Of a stretch of DNA of 64,000 nucleotides, positions 33,019 to 42,005 are shown in pieces (position 1 is the first letter of the stretch; every line of letters starts with the position of its first letter). Source of the DNA: CAVTWY01 sp963738615 (GTDB lineage Bacteria > Pseudomonadota > Gammaproteobacteria > Burkholderiales > Burkholderiaceae_C); contig CAVTXI010000004.1 of the NCBI GenBank assembly GCA_963738615.1, positions 930,001-994,000 on the forward strand, written 5' to 3'. Both the position numbers and the translations under genes were made by a program. The notes below the pieces were generated by a model that saw nothing but the letters and a program-made list of their open reading frames with translations, was not told where the DNA came from and searched no databases.

Positions 33019-36000
33019 TAACGCCGTCGCTGGATCGAAAAACCATCAATCAGTAGTTCATTAGGAAAAAGTCCACGGAGCCAATCCTCGCGCACATACC
33101 CACGAGGTGTCGGACTATCACCGGCATCGGTCACGCCTTCGCTATTCTCAGGTTTCATAGCCAACGCAAAGCTACCCCACTTTCTAGCCTCTGAGTCAAT
33201 ACGATAACAACAAATCGCATCAAGAAGAGAGAACGCTACCATGTGACTAGATCGCACCATCCGCTCCACGCGGTCGAGGATTGCGTTCTCGCTTGCACCA
33301 CCCTCTTCCGAGCCTTTGAAGACCAGCGCAAGTATGCAAAAACCAACCCCTGGAGCATTAAATAGACCTGGACTCTCAAGCGCCAAACGATCCAGGAAAC
33401 TCGTAATATTCTCAACGCGTACCCCTCCAAGGACGGAAGGATCCAGCAGCACGCCGGACAACCACTGCAGTGGTGATGACGACATCGCCGTCGCGACAGC
33501 GATCGGTGCAGGATAGTGTCCCATGTAAAGCGCGACATACCGCTTCGGAAATGGCAACCGAACGAGATGGTGAGCGCACAAGTACTCTTGGATCGTAAGG
33601 TGAGAGAATTCGAAGTCTTGTGCACCGCTCTCAGCGATAATACCAGTGTGCGATTCAATCTCCTGCAACACATGCCGCTCTTGATCTGCAGGCAACCCAA
33701 AGGCAACTCGGATTCGACCGTAAATCGCGACAAGCTGCAGATGCGAGAAGCGCTTGGCCTTCGTCACGTATGTTAATTCATACGATAAGCGCGCGAGGAA
33801 CTCAAGCTTTCGCTCCGCATCAAAATCAGTGTAGCGTGATGATCGATGAAGAGCTTTGTCACGATCCCACGCCTCAATCATCAGCGAAGTCATCTTTCGA
33901 TATACGTCAAAGGGTCGGTCGGGAAGGTAACCACTGCCCAAGAACACTAGCACCAATTGCAGAAGAAACAAAAGGACGTCCAGCGAGGTCTGTAAAGGCT
34001 GGATTTGACAGCAAAGTTCGAAATTCTGGATACTTGGCACCAAGCCACGTAGAAGCAAGGAAATCCACTTGCTCCGCGTTCAGTGCGCAGACTTCAATAG
34101 CGTGGAGGTAGCCCAGTTGACGCCCATAATCGCCACTGCGGCACGAGAGAAATAGTCGGCCACCTCGACAATTCGAGAGTATTATCTCGATGTCTCGTTC
34201 GACCGCCGATCTGAGAGCAGCATTTACCTCGTCCAAGCCGTCAAGCACGAGCACGGCACGGAGCCGCTGAAGCAGGTCTGGTACAACACGCTGTACGTCC
34301 ATACCCTCGAACTGAGTACCGCTTCTCCCTTGCTGCATCGTGGCGTTTAATCCGAGTTCAGTGGCAATCTCACACAAAAGCGGATAGTTTGTTGAATGCC
34401 GTTCGTCAAAGACGATGAGCCGAACGACAATCACCACCGGATTGCCCGAATTGCCAGATAGAAGCTCTCGAACCAAGCGCTTCATGGTCGTAGTTTTTCC
34501 CGCCCCAGGCTGTCCGAGAATGACGTAGCTCTTACCAGTCTCGATGACTTCAGACTCGGAAACTTCCTTGCTATCCACGCCCGGGCTCCGAAACTTTCTA
34601 GGCACCAACGAGAAGGTAAGTCCGATCGTTGCTTCAGCAACGCTATGGGGAGCGGCCATGCCAAAAACCTGGATGTTCCCACTCCAATCGTCGATCTTTA
34701 CTGCGTGCTTCGCTATACCGTCTCGCACCTTTCGTGCAACACCCTCTCGACGTTGGGCGTCAATTGCAACCCAGGCGGAAAGGTCCCACAGTCCAAGTTG
34801 GTCCGCGGTCCGGAGGGGTGGAGCACCGTGACTGAGTGGCACAGAGCTAGTCAAGCTAGTCGCATCACTCTTTAGCAATATTGGGTGCGTGCCGCCATCA
34901 GCTTCTTCGAGCGGCAATGCTGCTTCGTCACGGGAGAATCGCCACCCGTTCACAGTATCGAAGAAGGCCCTCCGCGGAAATATCCGCATTGAAAGGCCGC
35001 TCGAGGTGCGTTGTATTTGGCCACTAGAATAGCCGTGTCGTCGATCCCCCGGCTTCTCGTCAGACTCAATTTCTTCTATACTAAACAGTGCGTTGCCCTG
35101 CCAGTGATTTCGAGCTTTTCCTCCAGCACTCAGCGAGCGCTGTTGACTCTCGTGCATATGCCCGAATAGATGCAACGCAAAACGTCCCGCAGGATTGATC
35201 TCGGGGTAGACTACGTCGTGCGAATATGCACTCAACCATTCAGGACCATGGTGGGTTAGAAGCAATGCTGCATCGCTCGATTCCACCCAGTTTGCGCCAT
35301 CTCCCATCGGGTCGCCGGTGCACGCGGCGTTGAACTGACGGATATCGAGTTCAAGCCGCCCCTTGTAGTTGCCCTTGTCTAGTTGAAGGAACGCTGTGTT
35401 TAGCCCAACGACGCACACATCCAGTCCGTTGCCCTTTAGACGCACGCCGAAGTCGCCCGGCAGTAAGCCGCGCTCAACATTGTTGGGCCGATAGCCCGCC
35501 GCTTCGCTCCATTGAGCATAGTTATCAAATGCTTTGGCCACAACATCGCGATATTCGCTCGCTGTTGTCGCCAGAAGTTCCTCCTCGATCTCCCTGAAGG
35601 CCTTTGTATTCAGCATTAGGCGCAGTGCTGGCGAGGGAGGTGACTGAGGAGGTCTTACAAGGTCGTGGTTTCCAGGAACGGTCAAGAACACTGGCAGTGC
35701 AGGTTGCACTTCCGAGCGATTCTTCTCGGGCTTATTCTGCTTTTTTAGCTCGGCCAAGACTGAATCAGTGTATTTGTCATTCAGTTGCCGAATGCGATCG
35801 TACAAGGGAGTCACGACGTCGGTGGTGAGTCGGCTGTATTGTTCAGAGTTACCAGACTGTACTAGATCACCGGTAAAGATAACGGCATTCCAGGGTCCTG
35901 TAGCCCGAAAGACGGTCTCCAGATCTTCGAAGAACCGCTGCCGGACATTGGGCCATCGAGGCGCGAGGCCAGCCAGACCAAAGTGCATGTCCGTCAAATG

Positions 36001-36027
36001 CAACCACGAGAACTTGCCAGTGGTCAT
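33018..36027 (-). CDS. Calcineurin-like phosphoesterase fused to a NACHT/STAND NTPase, one frameshift
   Basis: About 1,000 residues. The N-terminal metallophosphoesterase has DMH (residues 13-15), GDLVQSGN, GNHD, THHGPEW and GHMHE. The NACHT NTPase has Walker A GQPGAGKTT near residue 504 and Walker B LVLDGLDEV near 592, then FLSCRSGDY. After LAGRPF the frame shifts once near 33970 in a T-rich run and continues (FLLQLVLVFLGSGYLPDRPF, FSHLTIQEYLCAHHLV) to 33018 as the helical sensor part. STAND proteins of this shape sense phage products and activate the N-terminal effector. The GC content is clearly lower than its neighbours. The start 36027 has GGGAGC upstream. Confidence 0.8.
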
Positions 36028-36349
36028 GTTCGTTGCTCCCGCAAAAGGATCCGCGCGCCCCGGCTCGCGTGGGCTGCACAGCATAAAGGATCGGCGACTT
36101 CGTACTTCGAGGAGGCGCTTGGGCGAACGCCGTGTCTTGCGTTGACCTCAGCGTTGAGATGGTGGTTCGCCCACTGCAACGTGCGGACCTGTCAGCCCAC
36201 TTGGACCTCGGCTCCTGCTTGTAAGCCACACTCCGCGGTCCCGGCGCGCGCATGGCCGTCGGCCTCTCAGCGTGCTCTCGTAGACTTCGGGCTATCGGGG
36301 AGTCTGCGCAACCAAGCAACTATCCCAGCAACGCCTTCTATGCCTCTCT

Positions 36350-36709
36350 CTAGAACGAAGGCACGTCCACCTGAACACATTGCTCAAGCGCCCCGTAGTT
36401 CCTCCCTAGTCGAACGCGCGCAGCAAGGATAGTGGTGCTCGACCACGACGCGCTCGAGCAATTCGGAAACGCGCCGCCCCTCGGCCACTCCTCCACTGTT
36501 CGAGAACCTCGTTGCCCATCAGCGGCTTCACCGCTTGAGGTTCGAGATGCGCGAAAAGTCATGCGTGCCGACGCCGACCTCTCTATAGATCGGTCGACGT
36601 TGAACTGCACGTACCCCGGTTCGTTCGGCTCTTCCTCTTCAAGCCAGCCGGCATGCAGATCGCGATTCTTCGCGCCCTCGTCGCCGACGTAAAACACGAT
36701 GACGTCCAC
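36350..36709 (-). CDS. Possible small hypothetical protein between the NACHT gene and integrase
   Basis: 119 codons. The first ~45 residues (MDVIVFYVGDEGAKNRDLHA, GYVQFNVDRS) look protein-like, the rest is Ser/Arg-rich and less so. No homology is recognised. The gap 36028-36789 holds nothing else that I can support. It could be the 5' part of a decayed gene. Confidence 0.25.
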   Translation of the reverse strand: MDVIVFYVGDEGAKNRDLHAGWLEEEEPNEPGYVQFNVDRSIERSASARMTFRASRTSSGEAADGQRGSRTVEEWPRGGAFPNCSSASWSSTTILAARVRLGRNYGALEQCVQVDVPSF

Positions 36710-36789
36710 GTCGTGCGTTGACGCGGATATTCATGAACGCGTCGGCAGGTTCGAACCTTCCCGGCGCGCCGCGTGTGTCGACGAAGGGT

Positions 36790-38160
36790 TCACGCGCCGC
36801 GTCGAGGTCGCAGGCCCTCTGTGTTGCCGGACACCACGGACCCCCGAACTACTCGCGGTCGAGGCAGCCTTCCGACGATACGTAGTCGCCTCGGAGGCGC
36901 TGCAGCCGCCTCGATGAAATCGGCAACGGTCTGCCAAGCAAGCCTGAGCTGAGCCTCGCTCTTGCCGACATAGCTGCCGAGCGTCACGTCGCCTCCGGCG
37001 GCGTGGTTCATCATCTTCTTGAGAGCGGCGCCCGAGACCAGTTCCTCCGCGATACTCGCGAACGTGTCGCGCAGGCCGTGGCCCTGCACGTTCGTTGCAG
37101 CCGTCGAGTTGATCCAGGCCAACGTCTTGCGCGCGTCGACGATCGCGAAGAGCGCTTCGTCCGGCTTCTTGCCGACGCAGTTGCGCACGGCGATCTCGAG
37201 GGCTTGCCGCGATAGCAGCAACTTGTGGTCGCGGCGATTCTTCGTGTCGCGAAGCGTGATCTTCCCGCCGGCGACGTCCAGGTCCGCGACCTTGATCGGC
37301 GGATAGCCGTGGCGCTTGTGGCCGTGGATCTCGATGCCACGACATCCGGTGAGAAGCTGGAAGCGGTAGTAGTCGGCCGCGACGCGCGAAGGCGCTGCGG
37401 CGGCGGCCCGCCACCAGTCGCCGAGTTTCTCGGGCGGGATGGGCGCCGGCTCACCTCCACTGGTCGCGATGATGATGCGGTCACGGCCCGGTGTGTCGCG
37501 GGCCAGCGGGTTGTCGGCAACGACAACGCCATGCCAACGCATCACGGCCCGTGTAACTTGCATCGCGTACGCTGCCTGTCGCTGTGATCGCTTCGACAAC
37601 GCGGCGTACGAGTCGCGGATGTCGTTGCCCGTGATGTCGTCGAGCACCTTGTGGGCGAGCGGGTAGAGATCTCCGTCGGCGAACTTCTTTCCGCTGCGCG
37701 ACGTTCGGCCCGGCTCGACCATCGCTAGGTAGTCCGCACGAGTGCGAGCCTTCAACGGCAAGCCGTCTTTCGCTCGGCGCTTCTTGTCGACGTACTCGCG
37801 CACCGCCTGCGCCAAGGTCAGGCCCTCGAGTCGGCGTGCCGAGTCGGCCGCGACAACCGCCTTCTCGAGCCGGGCTTCCTCTTGCGCGGGCCAGTCGATT
37901 CCCTCGCGCGCGAGTGCGCGGATGCGAGCGGCCTCGGCGCACGCTGCGGCCAGCCTGATCTGGCCGACACCCTCGCCGTACTGCTGCGGAATCCTGTACT
38001 GCTTCTCGCCGTCGCCGCTGCCTTTGACCGTGTAGCGAACGAGCAGGGTCCGCGCTCCATCGGGCGCGACGCGAAGGTGAAGGCCGCGCTCGACCGTCAC
38101 CTTGTAGGCGTGCTCCTTGGGCTTGAGGCTCTCGATGGCCCGAACGGTCAAGAGCGGCAT
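36790..38160 (-). CDS. int: Tyrosine-type integrase of the tRNA-Asn element
   Basis: 456-residue integrase with an N-terminal DUF4102-like arm-binding domain, a SAM-like core-binding domain and a catalytic domain. Active-site candidates are Arg274 (TGCRGIEI), Lys307 (DTKNRRD), His361 and Arg364 (GHGLRDTFAS), His386 (MMNHA) and Tyr397 (GSYVGKS). The last ~40 residues are Arg/Pro-rich beyond the domain. It cuts and joins at the tRNA-Asn repeat. The gene points inward from attR, and the 28-bp repeat shared with the left end lies 10 bp upstream of its start. Confidence 0.95.
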   Translation of the reverse strand: MPLLTVRAIESLKPKEHAYKVTVERGLHLRVAPDGARTLLVRYTVKGSGDGEKQYRIPQQYGEGVGQIRLAAACAEAARIRALAREGIDWPAQEEARLEKAVVAADSARRLEGLTLAQAVREYVDKKRRAKDGLPLKARTRADYLAMVEPGRTSRSGKKFADGDLYPLAHKVLDDITGNDIRDSYAALSKRSQRQAAYAMQVTRAVMRWHGVVVADNPLARDTPGRDRIIIATSGGEPAPIPPEKLGDWWRAAAAAPSRVAADYYRFQLLTGCRGIEIHGHKRHGYPPIKVADLDVAGGKITLRDTKNRRDHKLLLSRQALEIAVRNCVGKKPDEALFAIVDARKTLAWINSTAATNVQGHGLRDTFASIAEELVSGAALKKMMNHAAGGDVTLGSYVGKSEAQLRLAWQTVADFIEAAAAPPRRLRIVGRLPRPRVVRGSVVSGNTEGLRPRRGA

Positions 38161-38170
38161 GAGGGCAGGT

Positions 38171-38198
38171 CCGTGTCCGAACCGTGTCCGAAAAATCG
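38171..38198 (+). repeat. 28-bp repeat upstream of the integrase gene
   Basis: Exact copy of 6233-6260 (tandem CCGTGTCCGAA, then AAATCG). It is in the integrase promoter, 10 bp from the start codon, so it may serve both as arm site and as operator. Confidence 0.85.
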
Positions 38199-38320
38199 AT
38201 GGCTCGCATGGTATCGGGCGAGACGACGCGGAACAACGAAAGCTCTTAAACCCTTGATTCAGCTAGGAAATTCGTCGTCCCTGAACATCCCCGCAAGTCC
38301 ACCAATGTCCGACAAACACC

Positions 38321-38376
38321 GACTGTTAATCCGTAGGTCCCTGGTTCGAGCCCAGGTCGGGGAGCCAAGAAAATCA
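38321..38376 (+). repeat. attR: right copy of the 56-bp attachment repeat
   Basis: Same 56 bp as 6131-6186. It is a partial tRNA-Asn 3' half without the 5' half, so not a functional tRNA. It marks the boundary between element and chromosome. Confidence 0.95.
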
Positions 38377-38377
38377 T

Positions 38378-38405
38378 GGGGTTGGCGATGCAAGTCGCCA
38401 ACCCC
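38378..38405 (+). terminator. Hairpin behind attR, chromosome-side version
   Basis: GGGGTTGGCGA (38378-38388) pairs exactly with TCGCCAACCCC (38395-38405), loop TGCAAG. Same position and nearly same loop as the hairpin behind attL, with compensatory changes in the stem. This is probably the original terminator of the tRNA gene before integration. Confidence 0.65.
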
Positions 38406-38460
38406 TTGGCCGTTCTGGCAGGCCGTGTCCGACGCGTGTTCAATCGAACAGAACGCAACC

Positions 38461-38649
38461 ATGTACAACCGCGACCAATGGATCGAATCGTTCGAGGGGC
38501 AGCTGTCGATCCTTCGACCGCACTTGACGCCCCGCGTGATGAGCACGATGAGCTTGGCGGCGTGGGCCAAGCATGGGCGGCGCGACGAAGACCCCATTGC
38601 GGCGGCCAAGGCTTGGTCCGAGGCGATGGGCCGAAGGGGTGACGGGTAG
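38461..38649 (+). CDS. Small conserved hypothetical protein
   Basis: 62 residues beginning MYNRDQWIESFEGQLSILRP and containing MSTMSLAAWAKHG and DPIAAAKAW. Short helical proteins with this start are common in Burkholderiales next to tRNA genes; no function is known. It is the first chromosomal gene outside the element. The frame is open far upstream but only homologous from 38461. Confidence 0.6.
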   Translation: MYNRDQWIESFEGQLSILRPHLTPRVMSTMSLAAWAKHGRRDEDPIAAAKAWSEAMGRRGDG

Positions 38650-38727
38650 GCGCCGCGGGCGCGCGAACCGGGTCCAACAAGAAAAACGGCTTAGACGCCG
38701 AAGCTTCCAAGCCGTGATTCACTGACC

Positions 38728-38750
38728 GAGAGAGAGAGAGAGAGAGAGAG
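38728..38750. repeat. GA dinucleotide microsatellite
   Basis: 23 bp of uninterrupted GA (11.5 units), one base from the 3' end of the tRNA-Arg gene, where the transcript would end. Simple repeats of this length are prone to slippage. Confidence 0.95.
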
Positions 38751-38751
38751 T

Positions 38752-38828
38752 TGGTGCGGCTGGCAGGATTCGAACCCACGACCCCTTGGTTCGTAGCCAA
38801 GTACTCTATCCAACTGAGCTACAGCCGC
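38752..38828 (-). tRNA. tRNA-Arg(ACG)
   Basis: 77-nt cloverleaf on the minus strand with encoded CCA. Acceptor stem GCGGCTG/CAGCCGC, D-loop AGCTCAGTTGGATAGAG, anticodon stem-loop CTTGGCTACGAACCAAG (anticodon ACG, read as ICG after editing), T-arm GTGGGTTCGAATCC. Confidence 0.97.
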
Positions 38829-38882
38829 CCTGCGATGCAAATCCATCGCTAACCCAGAATTCTACACAGGCCTGCGGCGTGT

Positions 38883-40130
38883 TCAGCCGGTCACCAGCTC
38901 GGCGGCCGCGTGGTCGCAGTGATGCGCACGCGCCTCGTCGCCTTGCGCGCGCGCCAGTTGCGCCAGGCTGCGCCATGCGCGGCGGCGGTCGTCGTCGGCC
39001 AGGGTCATCGCCTTGGCGGCCTGCTCGAGGGCCGGGCGTGCCTTGCCCCACAGGCGCCGTTCCGCGAACACTGCACCGGCTGCGGCGGCGACGGCGGGGT
39101 CATGCGCGTGGTCGCGCGTGGCGGCTTCCACGCGCGCCAGCCACTCGGGTTCGACATCACGCGTGGCGTGCGTCAGCACCAGGGCTACAGCCTGGCGTTC
39201 GTCTTCGGCCAGCGCACCCAGGCGCGACCAGCGCGGTTCGATCCAGGCGCGTGCGGTCGCCGTTTCGCCCATCGCGGAGGCGGCGCGTGCCGCATGCGAT
39301 GCGATGAAGGGGTCGTCGTGCTCGCTGCGCTCGAGCTTGGCCCACACGGCCTTCAACTGGTCGAAGTCACGCGCGTCGTCGAGCGCCTCGGCCGCGAGTG
39401 AGCGCACCAGGCTTTGCGCCACGTGCGGCGCAAAGCCCTGATGTTTAGCCAGAAGCCGTGCGGTGCGCAGCGCCGCCAGGGGCTGCCGCTCGAGGCGCTG
39501 CGCCTGAAGCTCGAGACGCAGCGCCTGCACGCGGCGCGCCGCGCCGGGCGGCAGCGACGCCAGCAGCTCGAGCGCCTTGGCCGCGTCGCGATCGTCCAGG
39601 GCCCACTCCACTTGCAACAACTTGGCGCCTTCGACCGCCGCGGTGGTCTGCCCCTGCGACAGCCCTTGCAGCAGCGTCACGTGCCGCTCGCGGCCCGTCT
39701 TGTCCTGCAGCTTGTGCGCACTGGCTGCCGACAACAGATGCACGAGCATGCGCGAATGACCGTCGGCGTCGAGCTCGGGCGTGTCGTCCAGGATCGCCGC
39801 GCTGCGCAGCGCCGCCTTCTGCGCGCGGCGATAGCGGCCTGCGAAGTGTTCGGCCAATGCGTCACGCAGAAAGTTCTGCGCCGCGCGCTCACGCCGCATC
39901 ACACGCCACTGCTGCGCGCGCCGCGGCAGGCTGATGAGTGAATCGACGGCCTGGATCGCCATCACCAAGAGCATGCACGACGACACCAGGCCCAACAGGA
40001 ACAGGTTCAGCGACAGGTCGACGCGCCAACCGCGCCACGCGATGACGACAACGCCGTCGTTGTTGCCGAGCATGACCGCGGCGACCACGGCCACGGTGAA
40101 CAGCAACAGCAACCACAGGGCGTATCGCAT
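38883..40130 (-). CDS. hemY: HemY, heme-biosynthesis-associated TPR membrane protein
   Basis: 415 residues: two N-terminal membrane helices (LWLLLLFTVAVVAAVMLG; LNLFLLGLVSSCMLLVMAI) followed by helical TPR-like repeats, as in proteobacterial HemY. It is not the protoporphyrinogen oxidase that shares the name in Gram-positives. HemY is thought to organise late heme synthesis at the inner membrane. Last gene of hemC-hemD-hemX-hemY, 13 bp after hemX. Confidence 0.92.
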   Translation of the reverse strand: MRYALWLLLLFTVAVVAAVMLGNNDGVVVIAWRGWRVDLSLNLFLLGLVSSCMLLVMAIQAVDSLISLPRRAQQWRVMRRERAAQNFLRDALAEHFAGRYRRAQKAALRSAAILDDTPELDADGHSRMLVHLLSAASAHKLQDKTGRERHVTLLQGLSQGQTTAAVEGAKLLQVEWALDDRDAAKALELLASLPPGAARRVQALRLELQAQRLERQPLAALRTARLLAKHQGFAPHVAQSLVRSLAAEALDDARDFDQLKAVWAKLERSEHDDPFIASHAARAASAMGETATARAWIEPRWSRLGALAEDERQAVALVLTHATRDVEPEWLARVEAATRDHAHDPAVAAAAGAVFAERRLWGKARPALEQAAKAMTLADDDRRRAWRSLAQLARAQGDEARAHHCDHAAAELVTG

Positions 40131-40143
40131 GCGGCTGGAGCAA

Positions 40144-41214
40144 CTAAGGGTTGAGCAGCGCCAGCGCGGCGAGTGTGTCGTCGGGCCGCGGCACGGCAGT
40201 CAGGCGAGCGGCGGCGGCGACCTGCTTCAAGGTGTCGTTGGCGGTGATCACACGTTGCGACTGCCGGTCGTAGTAGGCGTCCAGGCTGCGCAAGGCTTCG
40301 CGCAGGTCGCCTTGCGCCACGTCGGTCTGGCGTGACAGCACCGCCAGGCGCGCCGAAAGCAGGCGCAGCTTCAGGTTCTCGCGCAGGAAGTAGGCCTGCT
40401 GCGGCGTCAGCAGCATGGCTTGCGGTTGATCGACGCGCGTGACGCGCACCAGCGAGCGCGCCTCGTCGGCCACGACCTGCTTCCACGTGTGCCAGAACTC
40501 ACCCGCATGGTCGCGCCAGGTCGGCACCGCGACTTCGGACGGATCGGGGTGCGTGACGCCGGCCGAGCGGCGCACCACGTCGGCCGCCGCAGGGACCTGC
40601 ATCGTCAGCGGCAGGTCGTCGACACGGCGCAGAACTTCGTCGATGCGCTGGGCAAGCAGGCCGCTGTCGGCCGATGCCGCCGCGACGATGCGCTCGAGGT
40701 CACGCGCCAGCGCGCGACGCACGGTGGAAAGGCGCGGGCCCGACAGCACGGCCAGGCGCTCGTCGGCCTGCTTCATCGCCACCACCAGCGGCTCGGAGCG
40801 GCCGGTCCACGTCGCCTGCTGCATCGCCGCGCGCAACGACGCTTCGATTTCGCCCAGCGCGTTCTCGTCACGTGTGCGCGACAGCGACGACATCAGCGAC
40901 TCGAGCTGCGTGCGCTGAACGGTGGCGTCGGCGGTGCGCGCCTCGAGCAGCGCGGCTTTGGCCTGGGCATCGCGGGCGGCGTCTTCGGCCGACCGCGCCA
41001 GCATCAGCGCGGCCGTGACCTGCGCCTGCGAATCGGCCTGACGCTTGACCAACTCGCGCTCCAGCGCATCGCTTTCGCGGCGCGCGTTCAACGCCAGGCC
41101 GGCCGCGCCTGCCGCGATGACCAGAGCGATGGCGGGTAGCCAAGTGGCAACGACGCCGCCCGCCGACGAGGGCGTCGGTGTGGTCGGGGACTTTTCGTTG
41201 TCTGGCAGGCTCAC
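40144..41214 (-). CDS. hemX: HemX, membrane-anchored heme operon protein
   Basis: 356 residues: a polar N-terminus, one membrane helix (WLPAIALVIAAGAAGLAL), a long coiled coil (about residues 45-125) and a globular part with FWHTWKQVVADEARSLVRVTRVD and LTPQQAYFLRENLKLRLLSARLALL-type sequence typical of HemX. Role unknown, probably a scaffold with HemY. It follows hemD by 11 bp. Confidence 0.92.
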   Translation of the reverse strand: MSLPDNEKSPTTPTPSSAGGVVATWLPAIALVIAAGAAGLALNARRESDALERELVKRQADSQAQVTAALMLARSAEDAARDAQAKAALLEARTADATVQRTQLESLMSSLSRTRDENALGEIEASLRAAMQQATWTGRSEPLVVAMKQADERLAVLSGPRLSTVRRALARDLERIVAAASADSGLLAQRIDEVLRRVDDLPLTMQVPAAADVVRRSAGVTHPDPSEVAVPTWRDHAGEFWHTWKQVVADEARSLVRVTRVDQPQAMLLTPQQAYFLRENLKLRLLSARLAVLSRQTDVAQGDLREALRSLDAYYDRQSQRVITANDTLKQVAAAARLTAVPRPDDTLAALALLNP

Positions 41215-41225
41215 AGGAACGGATT

Positions 41226-41990
41226 CTAAGAAGCGGCTCGATCACCGTCGTCGACCGCCGCCACCACCGAGTCGATGTCAGGACGACAGTCCCTCACATC
41301 GCCGAACCCGGCGCGGCGTGCACGCTCGGCGATGGCAGGGTGCGTGCAGATCGCGCGGTGCGCTGCCCAAGATGTCTGCGCTGCACGCTGCTCGAGCCGG
41401 CCGATCGCTTCGCCGCTGCTGAAGAGCCACACGTGCGCTGCGGGTTCGTTCAACGCGGCATCGAAGGCAAGGTTCTGCGCCGACGACCACGTCGCGTCAC
41501 CACGTCGGTAGGCTTGCAGTGTGTCGACGACCGCGTCGGCTTGGCGCCAGCGCCGCGACAGGTCCTCGCGCCCGCCGCCGCCGTGCACGACCAGGATGCG
41601 CTTGCCGCGCCAGTCGCGGCCTGCGATGGCTGACCACAAGGCGTCGCTGTCGAACTGGGCAGCGTCGGTGGGGGGCACCAAAGTCTCATCGGAACCGAGG
41701 ACCTCGAGGCAACGCGCGGTGCCCGGACCTGGTGCGGCGACCCACACACGTGCGGGCCAAGCGCACCCATCGGGTCGCGCATCCAGCCAGGCTTGTGCTG
41801 CGGCGGGGCTGACGAACATCACGCCATCCAGTTGACCTAGTGACGCCCAAGCTCGCCCGAGTGCGGCGGGGTCTTCCGGGGGCAGGATCGCCAACAGCGG
41901 CAACGAAACTGCCTGCACGCCAACCGCGACCAACTGGTGCGTCCAGTCCGACGCCTGCGGCTCGGGGCGTGTGACCAGGACGCGCATCAC
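41226..41990 (-). CDS. hemD: Uroporphyrinogen-III synthase
   Basis: 254 residues; closes hydroxymethylbilane to uroporphyrinogen III with inversion of ring D. The two-domain fold is recognisable from RVLVTRPEPQASDWTHQL at the start, LDGVMFVSPAAAQAWLD and the FSSGEAIGRL region; the sequence is otherwise variable as in this family. The start is 15 bp from the hemC stop. Confidence 0.93.
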   Translation of the reverse strand: MMRVLVTRPEPQASDWTHQLVAVGVQAVSLPLLAILPPEDPAALGRAWASLGQLDGVMFVSPAAAQAWLDARPDGCAWPARVWVAAPGPGTARCLEVLGSDETLVPPTDAAQFDSDALWSAIAGRDWRGKRILVVHGGGGREDLSRRWRQADAVVDTLQAYRRGDATWSSAQNLAFDAALNEPAAHVWLFSSGEAIGRLEQRAAQTSWAAHRAICTHPAIAERARRAGFGDVRDCRPDIDSVVAAVDDGDRAAS

Positions 41991-42005
41991 GTCATGCGCT
42001 CATCG

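Larger units (their letters stand above)
6131..38376. mobile_element. 32-kb integrative element in tRNA-Asn
   Basis: The element is bounded by 56-bp perfect direct repeats of the tRNA-Asn 3' half and carries a tyrosine integrase next to the right repeat. It also has an AlpA-like regulator at the left end, a decayed relaxase/mobilization region, stb-type stability genes, DUF932 and ssb. No conjugation machinery (VirB/Tra) is seen, so at most it was mobilizable by a helper. Cargo includes T6SS effector, toxin-antitoxin and defence-like genes. Many fragments and a dead IS show long residence or repeated recombination. Confidence 0.92.

Noticed and set aside
38321..38376. Second tRNA-Asn gene
   Set aside because: Only the 3' half is present, without D-arm or 5' acceptor strand; it is the attR repeat.
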